Shown here: in pieces, positions 23,046 through 35,300 of the stretch
Numbering within the stretch: position 1 is the stretch's first letter
How the letters are laid out: every line of letters starts with the position of its first letter
NCBI RefSeq assembly: GCF_000213175.1
Contig: NW_009799102.1
Location: forward strand, 3,241,912 to 3,305,911
Source: Neurospora tetrasperma FGSC 2508
Taxonomy: Eukaryota > Ascomycota > Sordariomycetes > Sordariales > Sordariaceae
Direction of reading: 5' to 3'
DNA: 64,000 nucleotides
Position numbers and translations under genes: made by a program
The notes under the pieces: model-generated
What the model was told of the DNA's origin: nothing
Databases searched by the model: none
The model's input: only the letters and a program-made list of their open reading frames with translations

Positions 23046-24904
23046 GTTTGTTGTTCTCGCGCCGGAGCCTGCTTTTGGGGCCACCCTGACAGCGACAGGG
23101 AACCTTGATATCTCAACCTTTGTAAAGATCTGAAACGGCATCACTAATTTCTCGATGACCAGAAGACGACGCCCTTCTTTTCTTCTCTTTTTTCTTCTTC
23201 TTTTTTTTTTTCTTTCTTCCTCCTGGCTTCGGCGTCAATAAGGGTGAAACATCGCACTAAAGACAAAGAAGGATGCCCCCCCCTCTCATTCATACGCTTA
23301 CAGCCTGATGACAGCTCATGAAGCAAGCAACAGCTTTACTCAGCCATTTTAATTGCCGAGCCATGGCTATTTCAACGTTGTCACGGTAGCGTCAGCTTCA
23401 AAATGCTGCAAAAGTGCCACTGCCTGCCCCTGTTAACCCAAAAGTGAAGGTTTCCCGGAGTCACGCCAACCTGTGCACATTTTCCGGCTGCCTGTTGAAG
23501 AAAAGCAGGTGATCGCTCGCCTCTACGAGAACAAATCGATACTATCATTTTCATAAGGCCAGAGGCTGAGACGAGCTGAACAAAGGTTGATGCAAACATT
23601 ACCAAATCATATTGTCCACGGTTGAGTGCCTGGATCGTATACTACGCCACTGATGATGGTAGGCTACTAGCCCCATCCACAGTTGCTGACTGCATGATGT
23701 AGGTGAGACGGTCTAAGTGGGGGCCAGCCTCGTGATGACATGATTCTGACGCTTGGCAAACTTGAAATGATAATCTCGAAATATCTTACTAATCCCACAA
23801 TTCACGTTGGCTGGATCCTCCCCAAACATATAACTTAAAAGTCGACATAAGGGATCGTATAGCACGGGCGATGACCTGTTGTAGAGACTGCCTCTCGCCG
23901 GGTGCGGGCCGAAACAGAGATGGGCTGCAACAGCAGGATTCTAGCCCTTCTCAGCCCCTGTCCCGGGGGGTTGATACCGGGGTCGGCAACGAGAACGTGA
24001 ACATGTTCAAACGATTGGACAGCAGCTGCATGGAGCTAGTTGCCCTACAAGGATACAGCTACCTCTACAGTAAGGTATGTAGTGTAATCCTTTTTCTTCA
24101 GCCCTTCCACAACCCCTCCTCGTTTTCCTGGAAGCTTGTGCCGCCAGACCACACGACATCTGATCCCTCATCCTTCAGCCCAGCACTTGATTCACCTCAA
24201 CTGTTGAGCCTGCAGGGTCTCAACGGTGAGCTTCCAATCTATGAAAATCTTCTTTGTCTCTCCTGTTGTCTCGGTCACCACTCCGTGAACTGGTGTCATC
24301 TTCATAACTTCCAGATTTGCTAGGATGAACATTCTTTTGATTAGCCTGCTTCCATTGGCTTACCCATATGAGAGCCGCACGAGGAGACGAAATGGCACCA
24401 TGCAAAGCCTCGCTGCAACACCTCCAGTATATCAATCAAATGGAGGACGAATCGATTGTCAGATAGCCACCTTGGCCGGTAACCCAACGGGCAACTTGAT
24501 TGATCACAACCTACCTAGTGTCATTTGTGAGCACTAATAGTCAATATACCTTGCCTAGTTCTGCTGACGTGTATGGGTTGCGGATCATATCATCCTTTCT
24601 CTAAGGCTGTCAGCCAAACCCCAGGAGATGAGATGGTGATACCTTGCCATCCTATAGCTGATAGCCTCTTCCTTGGCCTGCTGATAGGCTTCGGACTAGG
24701 TATGATGTATAAGTTACAAGGGCTGCCCATGTGGGAGCGTTGTTCTTTCCAACTCGAGGCTTCCTATACTTGTCTTTGGCTCAGGGTTAACTACTTGCTA
24801 TCACGGCTTCAGCCACTTGATACCCAAGGCCACAGTCATTTTACTCTAGAGGTACCTACTATTTTCTAAGTGGTCATCCTTCTTACAAACGCCGCTATAT
24901 CACC
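23046..24904. other. Gene-sparse region between the HET and calpain genes
   Basis: This 1.86-kb gap contains a polypyrimidine tract at about 23172-23224 just after the HET stop, the 10-mer CTAGAGGTAC at 24846-24855, and two small ATG-started frames. The first (24325-24537, 70 codons) has a signal-peptide-like start. The second (24573-24869, 98 codons) has a hydrophobic segment and ends 35 bp before the calpain ATG. Neither resembles a known family. They may be leader uORFs or chance. Confidence 0.4.
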
Positions 24905-27740
24905 ATGGCCACTTCTTCGTCCGCTGGCTCCGCCAAGAAGAAAGACTTCAACAAGACCCCCCAAGAACTCGTCACCGAATTCTGGGACCAGTTCTTCGTC
25001 AAGAAACCCGGAAAAGTTACTCGGATCTTTCCACGCAGCCTCTATGAGACTCTCCTGCCACCCTCCCAGCCACAAGGTGTCAGCTCCTCCCGCAATGCCA
25101 CGGATAGCTACCAGGCCGCCGTCAAGGAATGCAAGGAGAAGGTGAAGCGCATTGTCAAGGAATGCGAGCGCACCAACGAGAAGTTCACTGATCCGGATTT
25201 CGACATTGAGGGTGACTTTGAAGTCCGGAACTGTCTCCACGGACTCACCCATGACGCTGACTTGAATGAATTCTTCGGCGAGCTCCAAGAGCTGTACGAC
25301 CTAGGAGCCGGCAAAGGCGCCAAAAAGGGCATCAAGTCTCGCGGAGTTGCTCGCAGTGCCGATGATGCTCCCGAAGCGCCGGCACCCGAAGGATCAAAAG
25401 GCCGACATGAGGGTGTTAAGGCTGGCTGGCGTGAAACTTTCACCCCGGGCTCCGTCCATCGCCTCGACTGGATCTTTGAATCGCCCCAGTGGACCAAGGA
25501 CGGTTACTCCTCATCCGATATCAAGCAGGGCTGTGACGGAGACTGCTGGTGGCTGGCTGCCGTGGCCACCATCGCTCATCGCAAGGATCTCATGGACAAA
25601 GTCTGCGTTGCCCGCGACGAGGAAATCGGCGTTTACGGCTTTGTCTTCTTCAAGGACGGCGAGTGGATTAGCACTGTGGTGGACGACAACCTCTACCTGA
25701 CGGAAGAGGACTACAGGCACTACTATGACGAGTACGACCCGACAGGGAAGAAGGGACGTAAGCACCGGAAAGACAAACAGACGGGGTCTGGGGCCCTTTA
25801 CTTTTCCCAATGCTCTGATCCGAACGAGACGTGGCTGCCCCTCCTGGAGAAGGCATATGCCAAGGTTCACGGGGACTACGAAGCCATTTCCGGCGGTTGG
25901 CCTGGCGAGGGCGTCGAAGACATGACGGGCGGTGTGTCTGCCATGCTGCAGTCGAACAGAGTGCTGCGGAAGGACAAGCTGTGGAAGGAGCTGGTGAATT
26001 CGAATGGCGACTTTGTCTTCTCGTGCAGTGCCCACGGCTATGCCTCTACGAGAGGCAGCATGGCCAACGGTCATGCGTATTCCATTCTGAAAGCCACAGA
26101 GGAGGTTGACGAGGATGGTAGGAAGGTCAGATTGGTCAAGATTCGAAACCCATGGGGTGAGCGGACGTCGGCGGGAACTGGCGAGTGGGATGGGCCTTGG
26201 TCGGACGGATCTAAGGAATGGACGCCCTATTGGTATGTCACCTTCATCCCTCGCCGACATAATCACAATGCTATCAGATGGTAGAAACTGACAAGGAACC
26301 GTGCTCTATAGGCTCAAGAAACTCGACCACAAGTTCGGTGACGACGGCGAGTTCTGGATGTCGTATCAAGACATGTTGGATAACTTTTTGTACCTCTATC
26401 GCACCCGTCTCTTCGACGACAAATGGACGGTCGTTCAGCAATGGACCACTGTCACAGTTGGCTGGATTGCTGGCTACCTGAACAAGAAGTTTGTCATCGA
26501 AATCAAGAAGGGAGGAACGGTGGTGATTGTACTGAGCCAGGTTCGTGACTCTTACCCTCATGCATCCGGCTGTTCTTTTCGCTAACAGCTGAGTTCTGCA
26601 TAGCTCGATGAGCGTTATTTCCAAGGCCTGGAAGGACAATACATGTTCATTCTCCACTTCGTTCTACAGGACAAGGATGGACAGGAGCAGCTCTGCCGTG
26701 TGCGTCCTACCCTGAACTGGAGTTCCCGATCAGTCAGCTGCGAACTCGATCTCGAGCCCGGGCGCTACGAAGTCTTGCCGAAGATTACGGTCGAACGGGA
26801 TACCAGCCAGCGTATGGTTGAGGATGTTGTCACCCGATGGTATGCTTGACTCGAAGGCCTGACTTGCGCTTTCAAAACTGCTTGTAAACTAACGACGACT
26901 GATACCAGGGCCGAGGAAAACCCTGCCAAACTCCGTCAAATCGGCATGCAGTATGATCTCGCCCACGCCAAGGGCGGCGTCCCCGATGAGGACGAGATCA
27001 TCACCCAGAGAAAAGAAGAAAAGAAGAAGAAAGAGGAGAAGAAGAAGGCCAAGGCCAAGGCCAAGGCCAAGGCCAAGCGCGAAAAGGAGCGTAGGGAGAA
27101 GAGGAAGCAGAAGCAGGTGCAGATCACCATCAACATGCCTGAAGGATCTACTGTGGATACTTCCGGTACCGGTACAGAGCCTGACAAGAAGGAGGAAAAG
27201 AAGTCGACGGCTGAGGACAAGAAGGAGGAAGAGGAGAAGTTTGAGGATGCCGTGGAGGAGAAGGCCAAGGATGATGAGAAGATGAAGGAGGAACAACCCA
27301 AGAAGGTAAGTGCTCCTTCATCCTCATCCAAGAGCGCCGGAGACACTGCGGCTGGTGAAGGAAAGAATACCTCTACTGAAAAGAAGGACGGTGAAAAGAA
27401 GGAAGATGATGCTGCTGCAGAAGAGAAGAAGACTGAGGAGAAGGTGTCAGGGGAAGAGAAGAAACAGAAGGAAGAAGAAAAGGTAGTTGAGGAGCCGAGG
27501 CCGACGGCGGCTGCCACTGAAGAGGTCGAGGAAGACCTGTCCGAAGATGAGGAAGAAGAAGAGGAGGAGCCCAAGATCGAATATGAGGAGGGCAAGATTC
27601 CCTGGAACGCCGTCTGCGTCGTTGGGCTGAGGGTGTATGCTCAGGATCCCGATGTCACGGTCACGCTGGCGACTCCGAACACTGCGGAGGAGGGTGCTAG
27701 TCTTGTTTTGGATCAGCACGCTGTTGGGGCTACCATTTGA
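24905..27740 (+). CDS. Calpain-family cysteine protease with charged repetitive tail
   Basis: Exons 24905-26232, 26312-26540, 26604-26839 and 26909-27740 encode 874 residues. Calpains are intracellular papain-fold proteases, in animals activated by calcium. The protease core runs from about residue 170 to 450 and has a complete triad: C214 in QGCDGDCWWLAA, H390 in NGHAYSIL and N415 in RNPWGE. The splice at 26233/26311 restores the family stretch EWTPYWLKKLDHKFGDDGEFW. A calpain-type beta-sandwich region follows (residues about 475-620, with VVQQWTTVTVGW and FILHFVLQD). The last about 250 residues are Lys/Glu-rich and repetitive, including an Ala-Lys dipeptide run, and probably disordered. The final block PWNAVCVVGLRVYAQDPDVTVTL resembles a short beta domain. 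It lacks penta-EF hands, so it is an atypical fungal calpain, distinct from PalB/RIM13 as far as visible. The substrate is unknown. Confidence 0.9.
27000..27120 (+). repeat. Purine-rich tract with AAGGCC hexamer repeat in the calpain gene
   Basis: The coding strand is almost pure A/G from about 27008 and contains about five tandem AAGGCC units (27047-27076). They encode alternating Lys-Ala within a Lys/Glu-rich low-complexity segment. Confidence 0.8.
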
Positions 27741-29077
27741 GGACGTGGATTGTGAGCCGGGTGGACTTTATGAGAACAGGTTGGAGACTCTGAAGGATAC
27801 AAAATACCTAGGCTGTAGTCATGATGTAAGGCAGAAAATGATCTCTTCTCCCGGGGTTACTTGGTTCGAATGTGAATGACTGATTGGAAAGCTTCACTGG
27901 GCTCTCATAAGCGGGCTCGCATGTGATGACAACTGTCAGACCAGTGCTTTGCTTTTGACCCAAATATTTTCATTGTTTTGATGCCTCCAGCATTGCGTTC
28001 GAAGCCCTTGGATATGGCGATGGTCTCGGGATAACTCCCAGTCTTCATCATTCTTGAATGTTGTTATTGCCCATCTTTATCCCTATTGTAACCAGCATCT
28101 ATTGGATAGCCGTCATGTTTGTAGCCATATAATCCCCCAACCATTTTATGTTGACGTCAAACTAAAGTTACAGTTGAGAAGGGACTGCGGGGTGGTGTGT
28201 TGGCTATCAAGGTTCCCGTTCCCTGGAGAGCACCGCTAGCGCAGGGGCACGATAGGAGCATTATCTCTACTAGGACCTTCTAAGATATGGTATACATTAC
28301 GAATCAAGGATTAAGAGGCTATTCCGGGCAGTTTTGTCAAACGAAAGAGCCAATTCTTCATCCGCTTTGGCCTCGATGATCTTGAATCCGTGAATAATTG
28401 CAAAGCAGCCCGTCATATCCAAGGTGTTGGCTTCGAACAACAGTCTCTTTGTTGGGCTTCGGGTACCTGGCTTAACATGCACTGATAAACGCATCTGACC
28501 TCGGCTGACGTCTGGCCCTAGCATCCAGTCCCCTAAAGTAGCGCCTTATCGGTTATCGCCTGGGGCTGTTCCTTCCCGTCGGTTGCGTCGCTCGCCCCCT
28601 CCGCCGTCTTCGGCTTTCGACTTCATCCTCTCGCCATCATCAACCACCACCGCACCTCCGAGACTACCATACTCTGTGTCGCCGTGTAAGACAGTTCGGT
28701 GGTTACCTGCAGCGGCTGACCTGAATCATGGATAGTCGCCGAGACTAGTCACAATCAAATCTGTGTCTGTTTCTTTTCTCCAGATCCGCTGAGCCCCTCT
28801 CTCCATCTCCGCATCAACATGATTCTTGGAAAGTGGTGACCGCCTCGAACGAAGACACTTGCCCACTCCACCACACCTACAGCCGTTAAACACAGTCTAT
28901 ATATACCTTCATTTTCCAATTGCTTCCAACTTCTTCGAACAGTTCGCGCCGTGATACTCATCTCTTCTCCGATCTTCAATCAACAAACCACCAATTGGAA
29001 TAGCAGGCCTCGGGCGAATGGATGACAACAATATCAGCAGCCCCTCATCACCATAATCAGGAAACCCCAATCTGCCA
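27741..29077. other. Intergenic region upstream of the RING/TRAF gene
   Basis: This 1.3-kb gap lies between two plus-strand genes and should contain the calpain 3' UTR and the promoter and leader of the RING gene. A CT-rich section lies at about 28560-28660. No tRNA fold accompanies the GGTTCGAA at 27864. No conserved frame is seen. Confidence 0.45.
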
Positions 29078-30898
29078 ATGTCATTCGAAATGCCGCCACC
29101 GAATACACCCGAAGAAGGAGTAGCAGCCCCTACCATCTCCTCGCGAGCTGACGCACGCCGGATTTTCGGCTCCGGGGTCCCCTCTACTATCTACGATTCT
29201 CCTGCTTCTTCCCCGGGCGGCTCCAGACGCAGCTCAGTTGCCGATTACGGCCCGTATCAAGTCCCTTCACGGGGTCATACGCACGATCAGTCTGAATCTG
29301 GAATTGACTACCAGGCGCTCGACTATGCCCAACAGATCGACGAGGCTTTGTTATGTCCCATCTGCCACACGCCCTTCTTCATGCCCATGACGACCAAGAC
29401 GTGCGGTCACACCTTTTGCGCCTCGTGCCTCGACCGCGCTCTCGAGGCCCAGCACGTATGCCCCATTGACCGCCGACCCCTCGACATCAGCCGAGACATT
29501 AGCCAGACCCGAACCCGCGTGATACTCGACCAGCTCGACCGTCTCAAAGTCAAGTGCCCAAATAGCGGCTGCGATCATGTTTGCTCGCGGGAGCTTCTAT
29601 ACGCACACGTCGAACGTTATTGCGGACAAACCCTTGTTCGCTGCCCCGACCATCATTGCGACGAGATGATCTGCCGGAAAGACGCGCGCCCCGAGAACGG
29701 GTGTCTCCATTACGTTACGCCCTGTCCCTACTGCGAGATGGCCATTACTTTCAACGACCTCGAGAGGCACTGCGACCAAGAGTGTACGGGACAAGAAGCC
29801 GAGTGCCCGCACTGCGACGCTGTCCTCGTCCGCCACCGTCTGGCCAAGCACATTGCGACCGACTGCCGCGAGGTCGAAACACACTGCCAGTTCCAGAGCG
29901 CTGGGTGCAAACAGGTTGCGCGGAGGAAAGATATCGAGGAGCATCTAAAGAACGGGTGCATCTATGAGGCGATTGCGAATCTCATGCAAGCACGGGAGGA
30001 AGACCACAAGATCATTAATGAGTTGAAGGGACGATTAGACGCTCTAGACGGACGAACACGGCATCTGGAAAGATATGGTGGTGGTGGAGGTGGCAGCAGC
30101 GGGGTACGGGAGTCATCTGCATTCACCAGAGCAGCGCCGCCATCGTCAGGCCTAACCGCCGATGCCCTCAACAACTTGAACCGTATGCAGTCGGCCACGT
30201 CAGGTTACGCAGACATCGATGAGGCCAATCACAACATCACACTGGATGACCTTTTCGAAACTTTCGACCAAGAAAACAACCGCCACAATGACAGCAACTA
30301 CAGTAGCCCACAAGCGGCGGCGGCAGCGATGGCGGTGGATGCACCCCCGGCCCCGTGGGCACACAACAGTGGCGACGGGCCGTGGGAGTCACCAGAAGAT
30401 TACATGCTTTCCCAGTTTGAGGCCATGGAGGCCAAGATTGAAGACTTGCGCAAGATGATGGTGGAGCTTGACGGGAGACACACAATGAGGCTGGTCAATG
30501 ATACGATGAGGATGAACGAGCAAATCGCCGAGCTTGGGAGTAAAGTAGGAGTATTGGGAATGCATACTACGTGGTTGATGAGCATGCAAAGGCAAAGTCG
30601 TGGACAGCAAAATGGCTCTGGGTCAACGCCCGGGACTACGAGATCAAATATTTCTGCTGGTGGTGGTGGCAGTGGTGGTGGCAGTGGCGGTACTGGTGGT
30701 AATAACGAGGAGGAGAGAGGCAGGACGAATACAGCGGCGGCTGGTCCTTCCAGCTCGTCAAGGACGGCAACACAGACACAGCAGGGTAGCAGGAATGGTG
30801 ATGGAGAGAGTGCGAGAGGGAGGTTTCTTAATACCAGTGATATCCCGCCGTTGAGGAGGAGTAGTGTTGGGAGGGGTGAGAATCCACCTCGACTTTGA
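29078..30898 (+). CDS. RING-finger / TRAF-type zinc-finger protein, probable E3 ubiquitin ligase
   Basis: This is a single intronless exon of 606 codons. A C3HC4 RING starts at C93 (CPICHTPFF, CGHTFCASCLDRAL, CPIDRRPL). It is followed by TRAF-type zinc-finger repeats with regular Cys/His spacing (CPNSGCDHVCSRELLYAHVERYC, CPDHHCDEMICR, CPYCEMAITFNDLERHC, CPHCDAVLVRHRLAKHI, CQFQSAGCKQVARRKDIEEHL). Two helical, coiled-coil-like stretches follow at about residues 305-335 and 448-490. The C-terminal about 110 residues are Gly/Ser/Thr-rich (for example GGGGSGGGSGGTGG) and disordered. RING-TRAF proteins usually act as E3 ligases or signalling adaptors; the target here is unknown. There is no MATH/TRAF-C domain. 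The ATG at 29078 is the first in frame and gives a normal N-terminal Pro-rich lead. Confidence 0.9.
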   Translation: MSFEMPPPNTPEEGVAAPTISSRADARRIFGSGVPSTIYDSPASSPGGSRRSSVADYGPYQVPSRGHTHDQSESGIDYQALDYAQQIDEALLCPICHTPFFMPMTTKTCGHTFCASCLDRALEAQHVCPIDRRPLDISRDISQTRTRVILDQLDRLKVKCPNSGCDHVCSRELLYAHVERYCGQTLVRCPDHHCDEMICRKDARPENGCLHYVTPCPYCEMAITFNDLERHCDQECTGQEAECPHCDAVLVRHRLAKHIATDCREVETHCQFQSAGCKQVARRKDIEEHLKNGCIYEAIANLMQAREEDHKIINELKGRLDALDGRTRHLERYGGGGGGSSGVRESSAFTRAAPPSSGLTADALNNLNRMQSATSGYADIDEANHNITLDDLFETFDQENNRHNDSNYSSPQAAAAAMAVDAPPAPWAHNSGDGPWESPEDYMLSQFEAMEAKIEDLRKMMVELDGRHTMRLVNDTMRMNEQIAELGSKVGVLGMHTTWLMSMQRQSRGQQNGSGSTPGTTRSNISAGGGGSGGGSGGTGGNNEEERGRTNTAAAGPSSSSRTATQTQQGSRNGDGESARGRFLNTSDIPPLRRSSVGRGENPPRL

Positions 30899-32319
30899 TG
30901 GATGTTTGGGTTCACCTTCCTGGGGCAGACACTGGGGTCATATGTTTCTGCTGCTGTGCCTCAGTGTCCGAGCCGTCCCGAACGGAAGTAACAGTGTCTG
31001 TTGGTTTTGGAAACATACTATAATGGTCTGAAGGAGAAGAACGGGTAAGCATGTGTTTTGTATGTTGGCGTTTGGGATGGATCGGGAGAGCACTAGGAGG
31101 TTGTCTTATTGCAACGTCGGGCCTTGGTCTAAAGCTTAGACTAGATGGCCTATAGACCAAAGAATATAGGAAACGAATCAAATCTCTATATTGGGATTTG
31201 GCACGCTTGAAAGAGCTAATAGCAACGGAAAGAATGGCTTCATGGTCTAGGCCTGTTTACCATAGTGTCTTGGACAAGACAGCTTGAAAATTATCTGGAA
31301 TGCTTTGACTTTCTTGGCTCCCCGTAACTTTTGCATTCATGTCGATTCATTGAGCAACGACAGCTGCATTCTGCATTTACAGCGAAGGAAAGTCACTTTC
31401 ACATCCAACGTTATAGTAATTCTAGGGTCCTTCCATGAGAAGCACCAACGAATAATTAGTAATCATTTTCATGTCATTCAGCCCGTTTCTGCTTCAGTTG
31501 TGAGGTTCCATACCCAGAAGCATCCTCTAGAATACATATGTAGTACAATAGTGCTGGTCTGTTTATTAGCATAGTACCTAGAGGTACTCCTAGTACACTG
31601 GACGAGATCTCCCGTCTTTCAAATTGTCCCAAACCGTACAAGGACTGAATGAAAGGCATAAACAACATCCAATTCAGTCTCTTTCATTTTGGAGAATAAG
31701 CATAGGTATTCATAGGACAAAAACGCCCAGTTCTAAGGAAGTTAATCCAAAGACCCGCGGGAGCTAACAATCGAACCAGTATTGCTGTACTACAGTGCAG
31801 TGAATCATGTCCCGCCAAAAGCACTAAATGTAAGTAACGTCCCGAAATACCCCGCCAATCTGTGAACTGCAGGAGCTCCATGCAGTAGGCTTGTTCGGGG
31901 CAGGCAGGCTCCACGTCACGTTCACAGATGTCAACGTAATCTTGTCAGCGCAAAAGGTGCATGGGAATTGCTACTTCCTCCTGATCACTATCCGAGGGCT
32001 TTCCGCTAGAGGCTGCTAGAGTCATCCCTTATTACTACCTAACTTCGGCACCCACACTATCACAAACTACCGTAGTTAGCTCAAGAGCGAAGTACCAACT
32101 TCGAGCACCTGCAGCCGAAGACAACCTCCAGCTTCGGGCAGTCACCTCCATCCTCCTTCTCCTCCTCCTCATCCTTCGCCTCAACCTCTCAACGCACATC
32201 CAGCTTTACGTCGTCACCGCCAGCTTGAGCCCTTCTTCTCCCAGGCTCTCTCCGTCACGATAATCACAACATCCGTACATCCTTAATCCCTTTCCTCTTC
32301 GCCCAACGACGACGACAAG
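30899..32319. other. Intergenic region upstream of ufd2
   Basis: This 1.4-kb gap lies between two plus-strand genes. It has a third CTAGAGGTAC copy at 31578-31587 within a short imperfect palindromic stretch (GGTACTCCTAGTAC). The last 200 bp are CT-rich, typical of a fungal leader. I see no gene. Confidence 0.45.
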
Positions 32320-35300
32320 ATGGATCCGAATCAGCAACAGCCGGCGGCCACGCCGGATGCGCCTGATAAAGAGACGATGGAGCAGATCCGTGCCCGACGA
32401 CTGGCTAAGCTCGGTGGCCCCAGTACCGCTTCTACTACGTCGCCAGCTGCGTCCTCTTCCACGCCTCAGCCTGGCACCGAAACCCCTCCCGCTGCTGCTG
32501 CGGCGGCGGCGGCGGCGGCGAGTTCGTCAAAGATCGAAGACAAGGCACCGCGAGTTCAGCCAAGGTCGATAATCAAGCCGGCGTCACGAGATGTGCCAGA
32601 GCCACCACCAGGTAGTTCCGCTTCCCGAAAGAGAGAAAGATCCCTTTCAAATATTGATGATATTCCATGCCCACCAGCACCGCGAAAGCAATACAGGGAA
32701 CAGACGCTCGAGGAATGGACCGACAAGCTACTCACCAGCATCCTTCGCGTGTCTCTCGATCCGAACCAGACCTTCGATAGCAGTGGCCATAACTTAACCT
32801 TTCTGCCAGAACTCAGCCAGGAAATTCGGGGCGAGGATCAGGAGCCCTTGCTGTCGATCGACCGATTTCAAGAGGCTGTTATGGAGGCCGGAAGGGTCTA
32901 TCCGCCGCACAAGCCCCTGTTCGAATACTTCCTGGCATGCTGGAAGCGGGTCACCAGATACAGGATATTGAGGGCGTCGACTCCTGAGAAGGAAGAAGCC
33001 CTCAAGGAGGCCAAGCGCTTGTGCTTCTCGAACTGCATCTTCGCCGTTACCATGCCCGAGATGTTTGGGTATTTATCTCCCGTGTCCTCTTCCCTGTTTG
33101 CTCTAGCTGACATGATCCAAACTTGAAAAAGTCGAGAACCAAACCCAAAGCACGATACCATGGTCCCCTACATTTTGGAAGGTGTTGCAAAGGAAGAAGG
33201 CCTCGACATCGAGTTTTACAACGAGGCCATGACACGGATCGAGGACGACGATAGCATTGTACCTCTCTTCACCAAGGCCATGGTGGAAATCAGCACAGCG
33301 CTGTCTACCAAAAACATGAACGGGGATTATCAGCCACACGTCCAGGTGAGTTTGACAAGCGACTTGAACGAATTGTGCTGAGCGTTGACGTTGGAACCTC
33401 GCAGGCCCTCTTCACATACTCGAGATATCCGGCTCTCGTGAACGCTTTGGCAGAACACCCTACTTTCCTCATGGCGCAATCGGCCCCCAACATTGAACGG
33501 TTCACGCTGCTCGGTCCATTCTTCCGCTTGTCGCCCTTACACCCCGAGGCGGCCAGTTACGACTTTGCCGCACCAAGGACTCTTGACAAGGGCCGAATTG
33601 GCACAACCCAACAGTCATTACAAATGACGTTGGCTGCCCATCAGGAACACTTGACGACGATAGCTAATGCCTTCATACGAGCAAGCACTAGCTCGAGAAA
33701 CAAGCTCCTGGACTGGTTCGCCTACATCATGAATGTCAACCATAAGCGCACAGCCACTTATGTCGACCCCAAGACCGTTTCGTCAGACGGCTTCATGGTC
33801 AATGTCACTGTCGTCCTCGACAATCTATGCAAGCCTTTCATGGATAACTCCTTTACCAAGATTGACCGTATTCAGGTCGACTACTTCAGGCGGAAGCCTA
33901 GATTGGACATCAAGGAAGAGACCAAGCTCAACGCTGACCAGGAGCACTCGGACGCGTTTTACTCTACAAAACTCGAAGGGGAGAACAACTTTATAACAGA
34001 GGTCTTCTTCCTCGCTTTGGCGGCACATCAGTATGGCACCGAAGCCACCCAAAACAAGCTAAAGGAACTTGACAAGCAAATCAAGCATTTCCAAAAGAAC
34101 TTGACACTTATGGAGGCCGACCGTCCCAACCTGGTCGCCAATCATCCGGAACGAGTACCTATGCTAGAGGCGGCGCAGAGGAGACTGATCAAGATGCTGG
34201 AGAGCGCCATGTCGGCCAAATTTGCCATCGAAGGCATTATGACGGACAAGACGCTGCAAACGCGGTCACTACAGTTCATGAAGTACACGATTGTCTGGCT
34301 ACTGCGAGTAGCCAGTCAGTCCGACTACGTCCCATGGAAGAAAATCAGCCTTCCGCTGCCTGAAACCCAGCCAGAAGCTTTCAGCTGTCTTCCCGAGTAT
34401 GTTCTGCAGGTAATTGTTGATAACTTGAAGTTCACCTTCCGCCATAGGCCAGAGGTCATGGTCTCGGCCATTGGTGACGAGGTCGTTGCTCTATGCGTAA
34501 CGTTTTTGGAGTCGTCCGAGTACATCAAGAACCCATACTTGAAATCGTCGTTGGTTACCCTCCTTTATCAGGGCACCTGGCCGGCATACCATCTTAAGAA
34601 GGGCATTCTTGGCGACATCCTTACCGGCACCAAGTTCGCGAATGACTACCTGCTACATGCTGTGATGAAGTACTATATTGAGTGCGAGTCGAATGGTACC
34701 AGTTCCGCGTTCTACGAAAAGTTCAACATACGTTTTGAGATCTTCCAGGTTATCAAGTGTGTCTGGACTAATGACCATTACAAGAAGCAGTTGACAGAGT
34801 CCAGCAGGTCAGTATATGTTTTATCCTACCATCTTTGCTGAATCCGACTAACTCGACCTAGGGTGGACCGCGACTTCTTCGTTCGTTTTGTCAATCTTCT
34901 CATGAACGATGCAACCTACGTTCTGGATGAAGCATTGAGCAACTTTCCCAAGATCCATGACTTCCAGCAAAAGCTAAAGGACCCCAGTCTTTCGCAAGAG
35001 GATCGCGAAAAGATGGAGAGCGATTTACACGACGCGGAAAACAAGGCCAGTTCCTACATGCAGCTTGCGAACGAGACAGTCGGCATGATGAAGCTCTTCA
35101 CCCAAACCCTGGCTGAGTCCTTCACCATGCCAGAAATCGTTCACCGCCTGGCCGGTATGCTCGATTTCAACCTTGACCTCCTCACCGGTCCTAAGAGCCG
35201 GACGTTGAAGGTTGAGAACCCCGACAAGTATGGCTTCAACCCCAAGATTCTGCTACCGCAGCTCGTGGACATCTACCTAAACTTGGGTTCCTCGCCTGCC

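Noticed and set aside
27306-27420. Possible extra intron in calpain starting GTAAGTG
   Set aside because: The nearest acceptor would give 115 nt and break the frame; the continuous frame reaches the final conserved block.
27855-27880. GGTTCGAA resembling a tRNA B box
   Set aside because: The following bases do not fit the B-box consensus, and I find no A box or cloverleaf pairing around it.
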